NCBI RefSeq assembly: GCF_026157105.1
Contig: NZ_JANPVQ010000001.1
Span: forward strand, 1,667,501-1,731,500
Length of the DNA stretch: 64,000 nt
Reading direction: 5' to 3'
DNA from: Sphingomicrobium marinum
Lineage (GTDB): Bacteria; Pseudomonadota; Alphaproteobacteria; Sphingomonadales; Sphingomonadaceae
This document shows positions 1 through 7,458 of this stretch, in pieces. Under the pieces are notes generated by a model that was given only the letters and a program-made list of their open reading frames with translations, did no database searches and had not been told where the DNA came from. Within the stretch, counting starts at the first letter, position 1. Every line of letters begins with the position of its first letter. The translations under genes and the position numbers were made by a program.

Positions 1-1197
1 AATGTGCAGGTCCCCCGTTATCGTGCGGTGAACCGGGCATTTGTCGGCGATTTCCATCAATCTCGCGCGCTGCTCTTCGTCGAGATCGCCTTCGAAGCGG
101 ATGGCCTTGTCGATCACTTCGATCTTGTCGTCTCCTCCGGCCGCGTCGCTGAGGCAATCCTGCGCATGATCGCGATTATGCTCGAGCTCCACCGTTACCT
201 TTTCCAGCGGCCATTTCTTGCGGTCGGCATACATCTGCACCGTCATCGCCGTGCAGCCGCCGATCGCACCCAGCAGCAAGTCGTAGGGCGTGGGACCATC
301 GTCGTTTCCACCGATGGACTTGGGTTCGTCGAGGATGAATTCGTGGCTCGGGGTTGCGAATAGCTGCGCGAACTTGCCGCCCGCGGTTTCAACCCGCACC
401 GTGCCGTCGAGCGGCGGATCATCGTCCATCTCCTCGAGGCTCGAAATATACCGTTCGGACCACGCCGCGATGACATTGGCGGCGTAATACGCGTCCTTGT
501 CATCCATCAGCAAGTGATCGGCACCGTCGAGCGACAAGAAACTCTTGGGATGTTTGGCGGCGTTAAAAATCTTGGACGCATTGTCGATCGACACCAACTC
601 GTCGGTCGGGGAATGCATGATGAGGAGCGGCTTGTGCAACTTGGCGATATGCTCTTCCTGCAGCTGCCCTGCGGTTTCCTCGATGAAACGCTTTTTCACT
701 TCGAACTCGCGCCCGGCGATCTTGACGACGGCCTCGCCCTCGCGTTCGACGACTTCGCGCTTATCGCCAAGGTTTTGCAGCACGTGATCGGTATCCGCGG
801 GCGCGCCCAGCGTGGCCACCGCGGTAACGCTGTCGATCTTGCCGGCAGCGGCGATGACGGCAGCCCCGCCAAGGCTGTGGCCGATCAGCAAGCTTGGCGG
901 ATGTCCCTTCTCGCTCAGCGCATCCGCTGCCGCCTTGAGGTCATCGACGTGCGTCGCAAACCCGGCAAGATCGCCCACCGATCCGCCCAGGCCCGCAAAA
1001 TCGAAGCGCAGCACCATCACGCCCTTGGCCGCGAGCGCCCGCGTGATGAAGGTCGCCGCGCGGCTATCCTTCCCGCAGGTGAAGCAATGGGCAAAGATCG
1101 CGACCGCGCGCGGCGTGCCATAACGCGGCCGTTCCAAGCGGCCATCAAGCTGCGTGCCGTCGCTGCTGGTGAATTTGAATGTTTCAGTACTGTGCAT
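1..1197 (-). CDS. Bifunctional alpha/beta hydrolase - OsmC family protein (3' end outside window)
   Basis: I translated this frame by hand from ATG 1197; it stays open to base 1, so the C-terminus lies outside the window. The first ~255 residues are an alpha/beta hydrolase: nucleophile elbow GHSLGG, an acid region MHSPTDE, and a catalytic-His region GADHLLMD. The next ~140 residues are an OsmC/Ohr-like domain. It carries the two cysteine regions expected of that fold, GAIGGCTAM and KCPVHRT. This fusion is a known bacterial architecture. OsmC domains reduce organic or fatty-acid hydroperoxides, so a detoxifying esterase/peroxidase is likely, but the substrate is unknown. The gene is followed upstream by a terminator that separates it from the UrcA gene. 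Confidence 0.9.
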   Translation of the reverse strand, partial: MHSTETFKFTSSDGTQLDGRLERPRYGTPRAVAIFAHCFTCGKDSRAATFITRALAAKGVMVLRFDFAGLGGSVGDLAGFATHVDDLKAAADALSEKGHPPSLLIGHSLGGAAVIAAAGKIDSVTAVATLGAPADTDHVLQNLGDKREVVEREGEAVVKIAGREFEVKKRFIEETAGQLQEEHIAKLHKPLLIMHSPTDELVSIDNASKIFNAAKHPKSFLSLDGADHLLMDDKDAYYAANVIAAWSERYISSLEEMDDDPPLDGTVRVETAGGKFAQLFATPSHEFILDEPKSIGGNDDGPTPYDLLLGAIGGCTAMTVQMYADRKKWPLEKVTVELEHNRDHAQDCLSDAAGGDDKIEVIDKAIRFEGDLDEEQRARLMEIADKCPVHRTITGDLHI

Positions 1198-1260
1198 GGT
1201 GCCTCCTTGCGGTCATGCCTACACTACGCACCAAGGTGGCAACAGGTTACGTCGAAAACG

Positions 1261-1290
1261 AAGCGCCGGGCCCCCAGAGACCCGGCGCTT
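1261..1290 (-). terminator. Terminator-like hairpin after the UrcA gene
   Basis: A perfect 10-bp stem, AAGCGCCGGG / CCCGGCGCTT, has a 10-nt loop. On the minus strand it is followed by a T-rich run (TTCGTTTTCG). It sits between the UrcA gene and the hydrolase-OsmC gene, both on the minus strand. Confidence 0.7.
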
Positions 1291-1317
1291 ACGCATCTTG
1301 AAAAAAGGACGGCCTGA

Positions 1318-1599
1318 CTAGCGGCTGGCGAGCGCCGTGCCGCGTGCCGCACGCATGACCTTGGCGACCACCTCCTCGCGGCATGCCTTCACGGCATCAC
1401 CGCTCTTGAGATCGCTCGCGCTACGGGTACCGCAATGGTCGGATGCAGCCTGGCGGGCACGCTGTTCGAGGGCCTTGCGCCCGTCAACGCTGGTCAGGTC
1501 GAGATCATGGATCGCAACGCGCACTTCGACAGGTTCCGCTGCCAATACCGGGCTCGCTACCAGCATCGCACCGGCCGCCATCATCATCGTCTTGGTCAT
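1318..1599 (-). CDS. UrcA family small secreted protein
   Basis: A 93-aa protein with a clear Sec signal peptide (MTKTMMMAAGAMLVASPVLA, cut near AEP). The mature part has the UrcA pattern: a short beta-like segment (VRVAIHDLDLTS), a G-R-x-A-L-x-x-R helix, and two cysteines (SDHCGTR and KACREE) that probably form a disulfide. UrcA proteins are common, uncharacterised periplasmic proteins of sphingomonads. I chose ATG 1599 over the in-frame start at 1626 because GGGAGACG lies just upstream and the signal peptide then begins at the N-terminus. It is divergent from the LysR gene, with 146 bp between them. Confidence 0.85.
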   Translation of the reverse strand: MTKTMMMAAGAMLVASPVLAAEPVEVRVAIHDLDLTSVDGRKALEQRARQAASDHCGTRSASDLKSGDAVKACREEVVAKVMRAARGTALASR

Positions 1600-1694
1600 T
1601 TTTCGTCTCCCATTTTGTCGGCCCATCCGGCCGCTTCGGGGACTCTATTTACACAGCCATTTTCGCTCTCGGGAGCAACAAGCTTGCCAAGCTA

Positions 1695-1712
1695 TTCTGC
1701 AATAATGCAGAA
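1695..1712. promoter_or_regulatory. LysR-type operator candidate (18-bp inverted repeat)
   Basis: TTCTGCA-ATAA-TGCAGAA is a perfect inverted repeat with 7-bp arms. It contains the T-N11-A spacing typical of LysR-type binding boxes. It lies in the 146-bp region between the UrcA gene and the LysR gene, 33 bp before the regulator's ATG, so autoregulation and control of the UrcA gene are both plausible. Confidence 0.6.
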
Positions 1713-1745
1713 CGAACATTGCTGGACAGCTGCTAGGATTGCCGC

Positions 1746-2639
1746 ATGTTCGACTGGAACGATCTGAAATATTTTCTTGCGGTAGCCGATGAAGGAAGCA
1801 CGCTTAAGGCAGCCAAGTTGCTGCGTGCCAACCAGACGACAGTCGCGCGCCGGATCAGTGCGCTTGAAAGAGCGCTTGGCCAATCGCTCTTCGAACGTCG
1901 TCGCTCTGGTTATACGTTGAGCGATGCCGGGGGGCGCTTGCTGACACAAGCGCGCAATGTCGCCGCGGCGGCAGATGCGCTGCAGTTGGCAGCCGACGCC
2001 TCCAATCGGTCGTTGAGCGGCATTGTGCGCGTTACCTGCAACGAGCTGACCGCTGAAATCACACTCCCCCCGGTCTTGGCCAAACTTCGCGAAAGCTATC
2101 CCGACATTCGTGTCGAGGTCGACCAAAGCCAAGGCATGCGCGATCTCGCGAAAGGCGAAGCCGATATTGCGCTTCGCTTCACGAACAAGCTCAAGGGCGA
2201 TGCCCTGATCGCGCGGCGCCTGTTCGAGGACAAATGGACGATCTATTGCAGTCGGGAATATGCAGAGCGACATGGCATACCCAAGCGCCCCAAGGACCTG
2301 GTTGCACACCGGATCATTGGTGGTGGCGGTTCATTCGCCGGCCCGATCATCGAAAAGTGGTTTTCGTCAATGGCGCCCGGCGTCGAATTCGATACGCGCT
2401 TTGACACGCTGACCAGCATGTTGTCGGCGCTCAAGGCTGGCGTAGGAGTTGCCGCCATGCCCAGCGCGGTCGCGCAGGGAGACCCCGATCTTATCCAATG
2501 CTGGGAGCCCGAGGACGTGGGCTACACATTTTGGATCGTGGCGCATGAGCGCAGTCGCGATGTCCCACATGTGCGCGCGGTCATGAAGTCGATTGGCGAC
2601 CTCATGATCGAACGCGCCAAGGAGCGCGGCTATTATTGA
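1746..2639 (+). CDS. LysR family transcriptional regulator
   Basis: A 297-aa protein of usual LysR length. Residues 1-60 are the winged helix-turn-helix (DWNDLKYFLAVADEGSTLKA, then TTVARRISALERALGQSLFERR). Residues ~90-290 are the periplasmic-binding-like effector domain (SGIVRVTCNE onwards). The effector is not predictable from sequence. The gene is divergent from the UrcA gene and has a LysR-type inverted repeat 33 bp upstream of its ATG. It converges on glmS with only 6 bp between the stop codons. Confidence 0.9.
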   Translation: MFDWNDLKYFLAVADEGSTLKAAKLLRANQTTVARRISALERALGQSLFERRRSGYTLSDAGGRLLTQARNVAAAADALQLAADASNRSLSGIVRVTCNELTAEITLPPVLAKLRESYPDIRVEVDQSQGMRDLAKGEADIALRFTNKLKGDALIARRLFEDKWTIYCSREYAERHGIPKRPKDLVAHRIIGGGGSFAGPIIEKWFSSMAPGVEFDTRFDTLTSMLSALKAGVGVAAMPSAVAQGDPDLIQCWEPEDVGYTFWIVAHERSRDVPHVRAVMKSIGDLMIERAKERGYY

Positions 2640-2645
2640 GCTTCG

Positions 2646-4469
2646 CTACTCTACGGTGACCGATTTGGCGAGGTTACGCGGCTGGTCGACGTCGGTGCCC
2701 TTCGCTACCGCGACGTGATAGGCGAGTAACTGCACCGGGACCGCGTAGACGATCGGCTGGATCAGCGGATGCGCCTCGGGCATTTCGATCGTGGCCACGC
2801 AGCCGTCGCCCGCTTCTTCAAGGCCCTTGGCATCCGAGATGAAGATGATCTTCCCGCCCCGCGCCCGCACTTCCTGCATGTTGGACACGGTCTTTTCGAA
2901 ATAGGGGCCTGACGGCGCAAGGACGATAACCGGCACGTCTTCATCGATCAGCGCAATCGGGCCGTGCTTCATCTCGCCCGCCGCATAGCCTTCGGCGTGA
3001 ATGTAGCTGATTTCCTTGAGCTTCAGCGCGCCTTCGAGCGCCAGCGGATAATCGGGGCCGCGGCCAAGATAAAGTACGTCGCGCGCCGGCGCGACGAGAT
3101 GCGCCATGGCAGCGATGTCATCGTCGTGATTAAGCGCTTCGTTGATGGCTTCGGGCGCTTCCTGGAGATGCTTCACGATTTCCGCTTCTTCGTCAGCGCT
3201 CATCAACCCCTTTGCGCGCGCGAGGTTGGCGGCAAAGGCCGCAAGCACGGCGAGTTGGCAGGTGAAGGCCTTGGTCGATGCGACGCCGATTTCGGGGCCC
3301 GCATGCGTGGGTAGAAGCAAGTCCGCCTCGCGCGCCATCGCGCTGGTCGGCACGTTCACCACGGCAGCGATAATCTGCCCCTGCTCGCGGCTGTGATCAA
3401 GCGCGGCAAGCGTGTCGGCCGTCTCTCCGCTCTGCGAAATGAAGAGTGCGAGCCCGCCCTTTTCGAGTACCGGATCGCGATACCGAAATTCGCTGGCGAC
3501 GTCGATGTCCACGGCGACGCGCGCGAACTTCTCGATCCAATACTTGGCGACCATGCCAGCGTAATAGCTGGTGCCGCAGGCGACGATGGTGACGCGGTCG
3601 ATGGTGGACAGGTCGAGATCGTTGTCGGGCAGCGCTACCGTCCCGTCGATCGGGCGCATGTAGCTCGCCAGCGTATTGGCGACCACCGCGGGCTGCTCGA
3701 AGATTTCCTTCTGCATGAAGTGGCGGTAATTGCCCTTTTCGACCGCACTGGCCGAAGCGCCGCTCTCGACCAGCTCGCGCTCCACCGGGTCGTTATCGCT
3801 GTCGTAGATCTGGAAACCGTCGCGCTTCACCACGACCCAGTCGCCATCTTCGAGATAGGCAATTTTCTGCGTCAGCGGGGCCAGCGCGATGGCGTCGGAG
3901 CCGAGATAATTCTCGCCCTCGCCGGCACCGACCGTCAGCGGTGCACCGCGGCGCGCGCCAATCATCAGTTCGGGCTCGTCCTGGAAGAGGAAGGCGATCG
4001 CAAAGGCGCCGTGCAAGCGCGACAGGATGGCGGCAACCGCTTCTTGCGGGTCCTTGCCGCGCTCCATCTCGCGGTCGACGAGGTGCGCGACCACTTCGCT
4101 ATCGGTCTCGCTCAGGAACTCGCGGCCATCGGCCTGCAATTCCTCGCGCAGCGACTTGAAATTCTCGATGATGCCGTTGACCACCAGCGCGACCTTGCCC
4201 GCGATATGCGGATGCGCGTTGGGGACGTTGGGAACGCCGTGCGTGGCCCAGCGCGTGTGGGCAATGCCGAGCGTGCCGGGAAGGTCCTTCTCCTCCAACT
4301 CGGCCTTTAGATTGTGCAGTTTGCCCTGCGCACGAGCGCGCGAGAAATCGCCATTTTCGAGCGTGCAGATACCCGCGCTGTCATAGCCGCGATATTCGAG
4401 CCGCTTGAGCCCATCGAACAGCCGCTGTGCCACCGGCTCCTTGCCGATAATGCCGACGATACCGCACAT
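2646..4469 (-). CDS. glmS: Glutamine-fructose-6-phosphate aminotransferase (isomerizing)
   Basis: GlmS makes glucosamine-6-phosphate from fructose-6-phosphate and glutamine, the first step toward UDP-GlcNAc for peptidoglycan and lipid A. At 607 aa it is full length. The N-terminus is MCGIVGI, with Cys2 as the N-terminal nucleophile of the glutaminase domain; THGVPN..NAHPH follows in the same domain. Two SIS sugar-isomerase domains follow (about residues 280-430 and 450-590; TIVACGTSYYAG, SQSGETADT), and it ends DQPRNLAKSVTVE as usual. Its ATG directly abuts the glmU stop codon, so the pair is co-transcribed and probably translationally coupled. I saw no glmS ribozyme, as expected outside Firmicutes. 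Confidence 0.98.
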   Translation of the reverse strand: MCGIVGIIGKEPVAQRLFDGLKRLEYRGYDSAGICTLENGDFSRARAQGKLHNLKAELEEKDLPGTLGIAHTRWATHGVPNVPNAHPHIAGKVALVVNGIIENFKSLREELQADGREFLSETDSEVVAHLVDREMERGKDPQEAVAAILSRLHGAFAIAFLFQDEPELMIGARRGAPLTVGAGEGENYLGSDAIALAPLTQKIAYLEDGDWVVVKRDGFQIYDSDNDPVERELVESGASASAVEKGNYRHFMQKEIFEQPAVVANTLASYMRPIDGTVALPDNDLDLSTIDRVTIVACGTSYYAGMVAKYWIEKFARVAVDIDVASEFRYRDPVLEKGGLALFISQSGETADTLAALDHSREQGQIIAAVVNVPTSAMAREADLLLPTHAGPEIGVASTKAFTCQLAVLAAFAANLARAKGLMSADEEAEIVKHLQEAPEAINEALNHDDDIAAMAHLVAPARDVLYLGRGPDYPLALEGALKLKEISYIHAEGYAAGEMKHGPIALIDEDVPVIVLAPSGPYFEKTVSNMQEVRARGGKIIFISDAKGLEEAGDGCVATIEMPEAHPLIQPIVYAVPVQLLAYHVAVAKGTDVDQPRNLAKSVTVE

Positions 4470-5828
4470 CTACTTGTTGTCCTTCTTGCGCTGGGCGCGG
4501 TCGCGAAATGCCTGCGCCTTGCCTTCCAAATTCTTCTGGTCGCCGCGTGCGACCGCGATCGCACCCGCGGGCACATCGGTAGTAATCACGCTGCCTGCAC
4601 CGACGATCGCGCTGGAGCCAATGGTCACCGGCGCCACGAGCGCGCTGTTCGACCCGATGAAGGCCGTCGCACCGATCTGCGTCTTGTGCTTGCCAAAGCC
4701 GTCATAGTTACACGTGATCGTGCCAGCGCCGATATTGGCTTTGGCGCCGACGTCGGCATCGCCGATATAGGACAGGTGATTGGCCTTCGCCCCTGCGCCC
4801 AGGTTAGTCTTCTTCATCTCGACGAAATTGCCGACCTTGGCCTGCGCACCGATGCTGGTGCCCGGGCGAATGCGGGCATACGGGCCGACCTCGGCTTCGG
4901 CGCCGATCGAGCAGCCTTCGAGATGCGTGAACGCACGCACCTTGGCGCCTTCGCCAACCGAAACGCCAGGACCGAACACGACATTGGGTTCGATCACGGC
5001 GTCGGCCAACACTTTCGTGTCGTAGCTGAAGAACACCGTCTCGGGGGCACGTAGCGTGACGCCGTTGGCCATCGCTTCTTCACGCTTATATTCCTGCCAC
5101 TGCGCTTCGGCTGCAGCCAGTTCGGCGCGGCTGTTGATGCCGGTGACTTCGCGCTCGCTGCCCTTGACGACGACGGGCCGCGCGCCTTCGCGGCGCGCAA
5201 TCCGCACAATATCGGGAAGATAATATTCACCCGCCGCATTGTCGTTGCCGACCTTGTCGAGCCACGCGAAAAGCTGCGCACCGTCGACCGCCATGATGCC
5301 CGAATTGCACAGGCGGCATTTCAGTTCTTCGGGCGTAGCGTCACGCGCTTCGACCATCTTGTCGATCGTGTCGTCGCCCAGCGTGATGATGCGCCCATAG
5401 GCCTTGCGGTCTTCGGGTTCGAACCCCAGCACGACGATGCCCGGATTGTCGCCGGCACCCAGCCGGTCGATCATCCCGCGCATCGTATCGGCCGACACCA
5501 TCGGGACATCGCCAAACAGGATCAGGACAGGCCCGTCATGGCCGGAAAGCGCGTGTTCGCATTGCTGCACCGCGTGACCGGTACCGAGTTGCTCTTTCTG
5601 CACCGCGAATGCGCAGCCGCGCGAGGCCAGCGCATCCTCCACCTGTTCGCGCCATTGCCCGACGACCACGACGGTGCGTTCGGGCTCAAGCGTTTCCACG
5701 CTGTCGAGCAGGTGGTCGATCATCGGCTGCCCCGCGATCGGGTGCAGCACCTTGTGGAGGCGCGACTTCATCCGGCTGCCGACACCGGCCGCCAGAATCA
5801 CGACGTTGGGACGCTTTGCTTCACTCAT
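4470..5828 (-). CDS. glmU: Bifunctional UDP-GlcNAc pyrophosphorylase / glucosamine-1-P acetyltransferase
   Basis: GlmU acetylates glucosamine-1-phosphate and couples the product to UTP, giving UDP-GlcNAc. It is 452 aa. The N-terminal uridylyltransferase domain (1-230) has the LAAGVGSRMKS nucleotide loop and LFGDVPM. The C-terminal part is a left-handed beta-helix of hexapeptide repeats (about 250-440), with the acetyltransferase segment around KKTNLGAGAKANHLSYIGD. It is the first gene of the glmU-glmS operon and immediately precedes glmS. I kept ATG 5828 because MSEAKRPNVVILAAG begins at the usual distance from the loop, with GGGGCG nearby upstream. Confidence 0.98.
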   Translation of the reverse strand: MSEAKRPNVVILAAGVGSRMKSRLHKVLHPIAGQPMIDHLLDSVETLEPERTVVVVGQWREQVEDALASRGCAFAVQKEQLGTGHAVQQCEHALSGHDGPVLILFGDVPMVSADTMRGMIDRLGAGDNPGIVVLGFEPEDRKAYGRIITLGDDTIDKMVEARDATPEELKCRLCNSGIMAVDGAQLFAWLDKVGNDNAAGEYYLPDIVRIARREGARPVVVKGSEREVTGINSRAELAAAEAQWQEYKREEAMANGVTLRAPETVFFSYDTKVLADAVIEPNVVFGPGVSVGEGAKVRAFTHLEGCSIGAEAEVGPYARIRPGTSIGAQAKVGNFVEMKKTNLGAGAKANHLSYIGDADVGAKANIGAGTITCNYDGFGKHKTQIGATAFIGSNSALVAPVTIGSSAIVGAGSVITTDVPAGAIAVARGDQKNLEGKAQAFRDRAQRKKDNK

Positions 5829-5863
5829 GATGGCGCCCCTTTGGCACGCCAGAAGGCGGCGCG

Positions 5864-6427
5864 CTAGGCCTTAGGCTTGCGCGTCGCAGGCTTCTTCGCG
5901 GGGGCTTTTTTGGCGGCAGTCTTGCGCGCTGCGGGCTTCTTGGCCGTCGCCTTCTTGGCCGCAGGCTTGTTGGTAGTTGCTTTCTTTGCGGGCGCCTTCT
6001 TAGCGGCCGTCTTTTTCGCCGGCGCCTTGCGCGCGGACTTGGCCGCCGTCTTCTTGGCGGCGGTTTTTTTCTTCGCGGCAGTCTTCTTCTTGGCGGGCTT
6101 TGCCTTGGCGGTGTCACCATCGTCCCAGTCGCCCGACAGGACGCGCTGCGCTGCATCGGCGACAGCTTCGGCGATGATCGCGCCGAGCTTGGCGGTGCTG
6201 GCGACCGCCGTGGTCGCCGCCTTGTTGGCATTCGCCGCAGCATCGATGCTGGCTTCCTGGATCTTCTTGCGTGCCTTGGGGCTCGCCGCGAGTGCGGCGG
6301 CGGCGGCGGCAAGACCGGCAGCGATGACCTCGGGGCTCATCGCGACCTGTGCGAAATTCTTTGATTTTCCGGAAGCCTTGCTGGTGCGCTTAGCGCTAGT
6401 CTTACGAGTGGTCTTCTTGGTAGCCAT
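5864..6427 (-). CDS. Lysine/alanine-rich histone H1-like (AlgP-like) protein
   Basis: A 187-aa protein. It has a short basic N-terminus (MATKKTTRKTSAKRT), a central ordered segment of about 80 residues (MSPEVIAAGLAAAAAALAAS to SGDWDDGD), and a long tail of KKTAAKK/AKKAPAKK-type repeats from about residue 105. The tail resembles histone H1 and Pseudomonas AlgP, so non-specific DNA binding and nucleoid compaction are likely. I chose ATG 6427 because AGAGGGGA lies 7 nt upstream; the longer frame from 6496 has no ribosome site. An EcfG-like promoter lies upstream (6465-6489). Repetitive tails of this kind vary in length between strains. Confidence 0.8.
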   Translation of the reverse strand: MATKKTTRKTSAKRTSKASGKSKNFAQVAMSPEVIAAGLAAAAAALAASPKARKKIQEASIDAAANANKAATTAVASTAKLGAIIAEAVADAAQRVLSGDWDDGDTAKAKPAKKKTAAKKKTAAKKTAAKSARKAPAKKTAAKKAPAKKATTNKPAAKKATAKKPAARKTAAKKAPAKKPATRKPKA

Positions 6428-6464
6428 AACAAATCCCCTCTTGGAACGCGTCTTATGCCGACAA

Positions 6465-6489
6465 GACGGCCATAGCAGAAATTCGTTCC
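6465..6489 (-). promoter_or_regulatory. EcfG-like (general stress) promoter candidate of the histone-like gene
   Basis: On the minus strand, GGAAC-N16-CGTC is one mismatch from the alphaproteobacterial EcfG consensus GGAAC-N16/17-CGTT. It ends 38 nt before ATG 6427. Computed by eye only. Confidence 0.45.
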
Positions 6490-6503
6490 CGCACACGAAA
6501 AAA

Positions 6504-6526
6504 GGGCCGCCTGCCTGAGGCGACCC
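6504..6526 (-). terminator. Rho-independent terminator of the smORF transcript
   Basis: On the minus strand, GGGTCGCC-loop-GGCGGCCC is followed by six T residues. This is a canonical terminator ending whatever is transcribed from the 6530-6720 interval, where no ordinary gene exists. Confidence 0.8.
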
Positions 6527-6533
6527 TTCTTTA

Positions 6534-6572
6534 CATGGTCAGCGACCGGAAGCCCGGCCCGGAGAGACCATG
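6534..6572 (-). other. Structured 3' region of the smORF transcript
   Basis: CATGGTC and GACCATG form a perfect 7-bp stem enclosing a second CCGG/CCGG stem. It lies between the smORF stop codon (6577) and the terminator. Together with the terminator this gives a compact, highly structured 3' end, like that of a small regulatory or dual-function RNA. No family was recognised. Confidence 0.5.
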
Positions 6573-6576
6573 GCGA

Positions 6577-6636
6577 CTAGGCGAGCCGCACCCTCCGAAC
6601 TGCTTTGACCGACCCCTCTGCTGAACCATGAGACAT
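6577..6636 (-). CDS. Candidate 19-aa small ORF with full anti-SD-complementary leader
   Basis: The minus strand reads ATG 6636 to TAG 6577, giving MSHGSAEGSVKAVRRVRLA, a small basic peptide. It is preceded by AAAGGAGGTGATC, complementary to essentially the whole 16S rRNA 3' tail, 2 nt before the ATG and with 7 nt from GGAGG to ATG. A structured hairpin and a canonical terminator follow. The 5' start of the transcript is unknown; a TTGTCA element near 6720 could be a -35 but its -10 is poor. I do not recognise the peptide. It could be a translated peptide, a regulatory leader, or a ribosome-binding decoy RNA. Confidence 0.55.
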   Translation of the reverse strand: MSHGSAEGSVKAVRRVRLA

Positions 6637-6638
6637 CC

Positions 6639-6651
6639 GATCACCTCCTTT
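6639..6651 (-). promoter_or_regulatory. Extended Shine-Dalgarno sequence (AAAGGAGGTGATC)
   Basis: Thirteen consecutive bases are complementary to the 3' end of bacterial 16S rRNA (GATCACCTCCTTT). Ordinary sites in this window match only 4-6 bases. It decides the start of the 19-codon ORF. Confidence 0.8.
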
Positions 6652-6756
6652 CGCTGCGTTGAAGCTGCAAGCAGGTTTGCCCGTTCGCAGGGGCGAAACA
6701 AGTCTTGAATTGGCAGAAAAAATGACAAGAATTACGCGCTTCGCAGACGCGTATCC

Positions 6757-7266
6757 CTAAAGCTTGTCGACCTTCGCCTTGAGCGCCGCCAATTCGGCCT
6801 TGAGCGCCGCGACATCGTCATCGCTATCGTCGTTCTTGGCAGACCCGCCGCCGGTAAAGGCCTGCGCCGCAGAACCGAACATTTCCATATTCCGCTTCGC
6901 CAATTCGGCAAACATGTTGTTGTCGAACGCACCGCTCATCAGGGCCTGCTGGTTCTTCTTGAAGGCGTCCATCGCGGCCTCGAGATAGGACGGCACCGCG
7001 GGCTGCATCGCGCCGCCATAGAGACTGATCAGTTCCTTGAGGAACGCGACCGGCAGCATGTTCGCGCCGCCCGCTTCTTCATCGACGATGATCTGCGTCA
7101 TCACGTTATGCGTGATGTCTTCGCCCGACTTGGCGTCGACGACTTCGACGTCGCGGCCCTCGCGGATCATCTCGGCGAGGCGATCGAGCGTGATGTATGA
7201 CGAGCTTTCCGTATCGTAGAGCCGACGGTTCGCATATTTCTTGATGATCACTTTGGGTCCGGCCAC
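6757..7266 (-). CDS. phaR: Polyhydroxyalkanoate synthesis regulator PhaR
   Basis: A 169-aa protein. The N-terminal DNA-binding domain has the family signature IIKKYANRRLYDTESSSYIT (residues 7-26) and DITHNVMTQII. The middle holds the PHB-accumulation regulatory repeats (LPVAFLKELISLYGG and similar), and the end is a coiled coil (AALKAELAALKAKVDKL). PhaR represses phasin and its own gene, and is released when it binds PHA granules. No phasin or PHA synthase lies in this window, so its targets are elsewhere apart from a possible site in its own promoter. The gene is divergent from the bufferin operon. Confidence 0.95.
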   Translation of the reverse strand: MAGPKVIIKKYANRRLYDTESSSYITLDRLAEMIREGRDVEVVDAKSGEDITHNVMTQIIVDEEAGGANMLPVAFLKELISLYGGAMQPAVPSYLEAAMDAFKKNQQALMSGAFDNNMFAELAKRNMEMFGSAAQAFTGGGSAKNDDSDDDVAALKAELAALKAKVDKL

Positions 7267-7295
7267 GAACTAACACTCCTTATTGTGCGCTTTTG

Positions 7296-7308
7296 CTGCA
7301 CCTAGCAG
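7296..7308. promoter_or_regulatory. Possible PhaR autoregulatory site
   Basis: CTGC-N5-GCAG lies 30-42 bp upstream of the phaR start. PhaR of Paracoccus is reported to bind TGC-rich CTGC-N3/4-GCAG elements. The spacing here is one base longer, so this is tentative. Confidence 0.3.
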
Positions 7309-7331
7309 GCGCAACATAGCAGGCGCAACAT
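7304..7331. repeat. Perfect 14-bp tandem duplication
   Basis: AGCAGGCGCAACAT occurs twice in direct succession between phaR and the bufferin promoter. It overlaps the possible PhaR site and duplicates its GCAG half. Confidence 0.8.
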
Positions 7332-7377
7332 GAAGCTTTGGTCACGTCTTGCTGCGTCAAGATTGGCCTCGGCACAT

Positions 7378-7403
7378 GTAACCTCCCCGGCGCCGAACAC
7401 GAA
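7378..7403 (+). promoter_or_regulatory. SigF-type ECF promoter of the first bufA gene
   Basis: GTAACC-N16-CGAA matches the -35/-10 pattern known for Caulobacter SigF-dependent metal-stress promoters. It ends 55 nt before the bufA ATG. The cognate sigma factor is encoded at the end of the same cluster. Confidence 0.75.
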
Positions 7404-7458
7404 CAACTATCCAGCGGCGGCACATGGCTGGCCGCAATTACTGTTTGGGGAGAAGACC

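Noticed and set aside
2646..2700. glmS ribozyme or riboswitch
   Set aside because: glmS directly abuts glmU, leaving no leader, and the ribozyme is characteristic of Firmicutes.
3393..4310. A 305-aa plus-strand frame opposite glmS
   Set aside because: It lies wholly inside the unmistakable glmS gene and encodes low-complexity His/Asp/Arg-rich sequence typical of antisense frames.
5877..6518. A hydrophobic 213-aa plus-strand frame opposite the histone-like gene
   Set aside because: The Ala/Phe/Leu-rich sequence is the mirror of the Lys/Ala repeats; it has no ribosome site.
6531..6728. A 65-aa minus-strand frame over the smORF region
   Set aside because: It begins without a ribosome site and ignores the excellent AAAGGAGGTGATC that points to the other, 19-codon frame.
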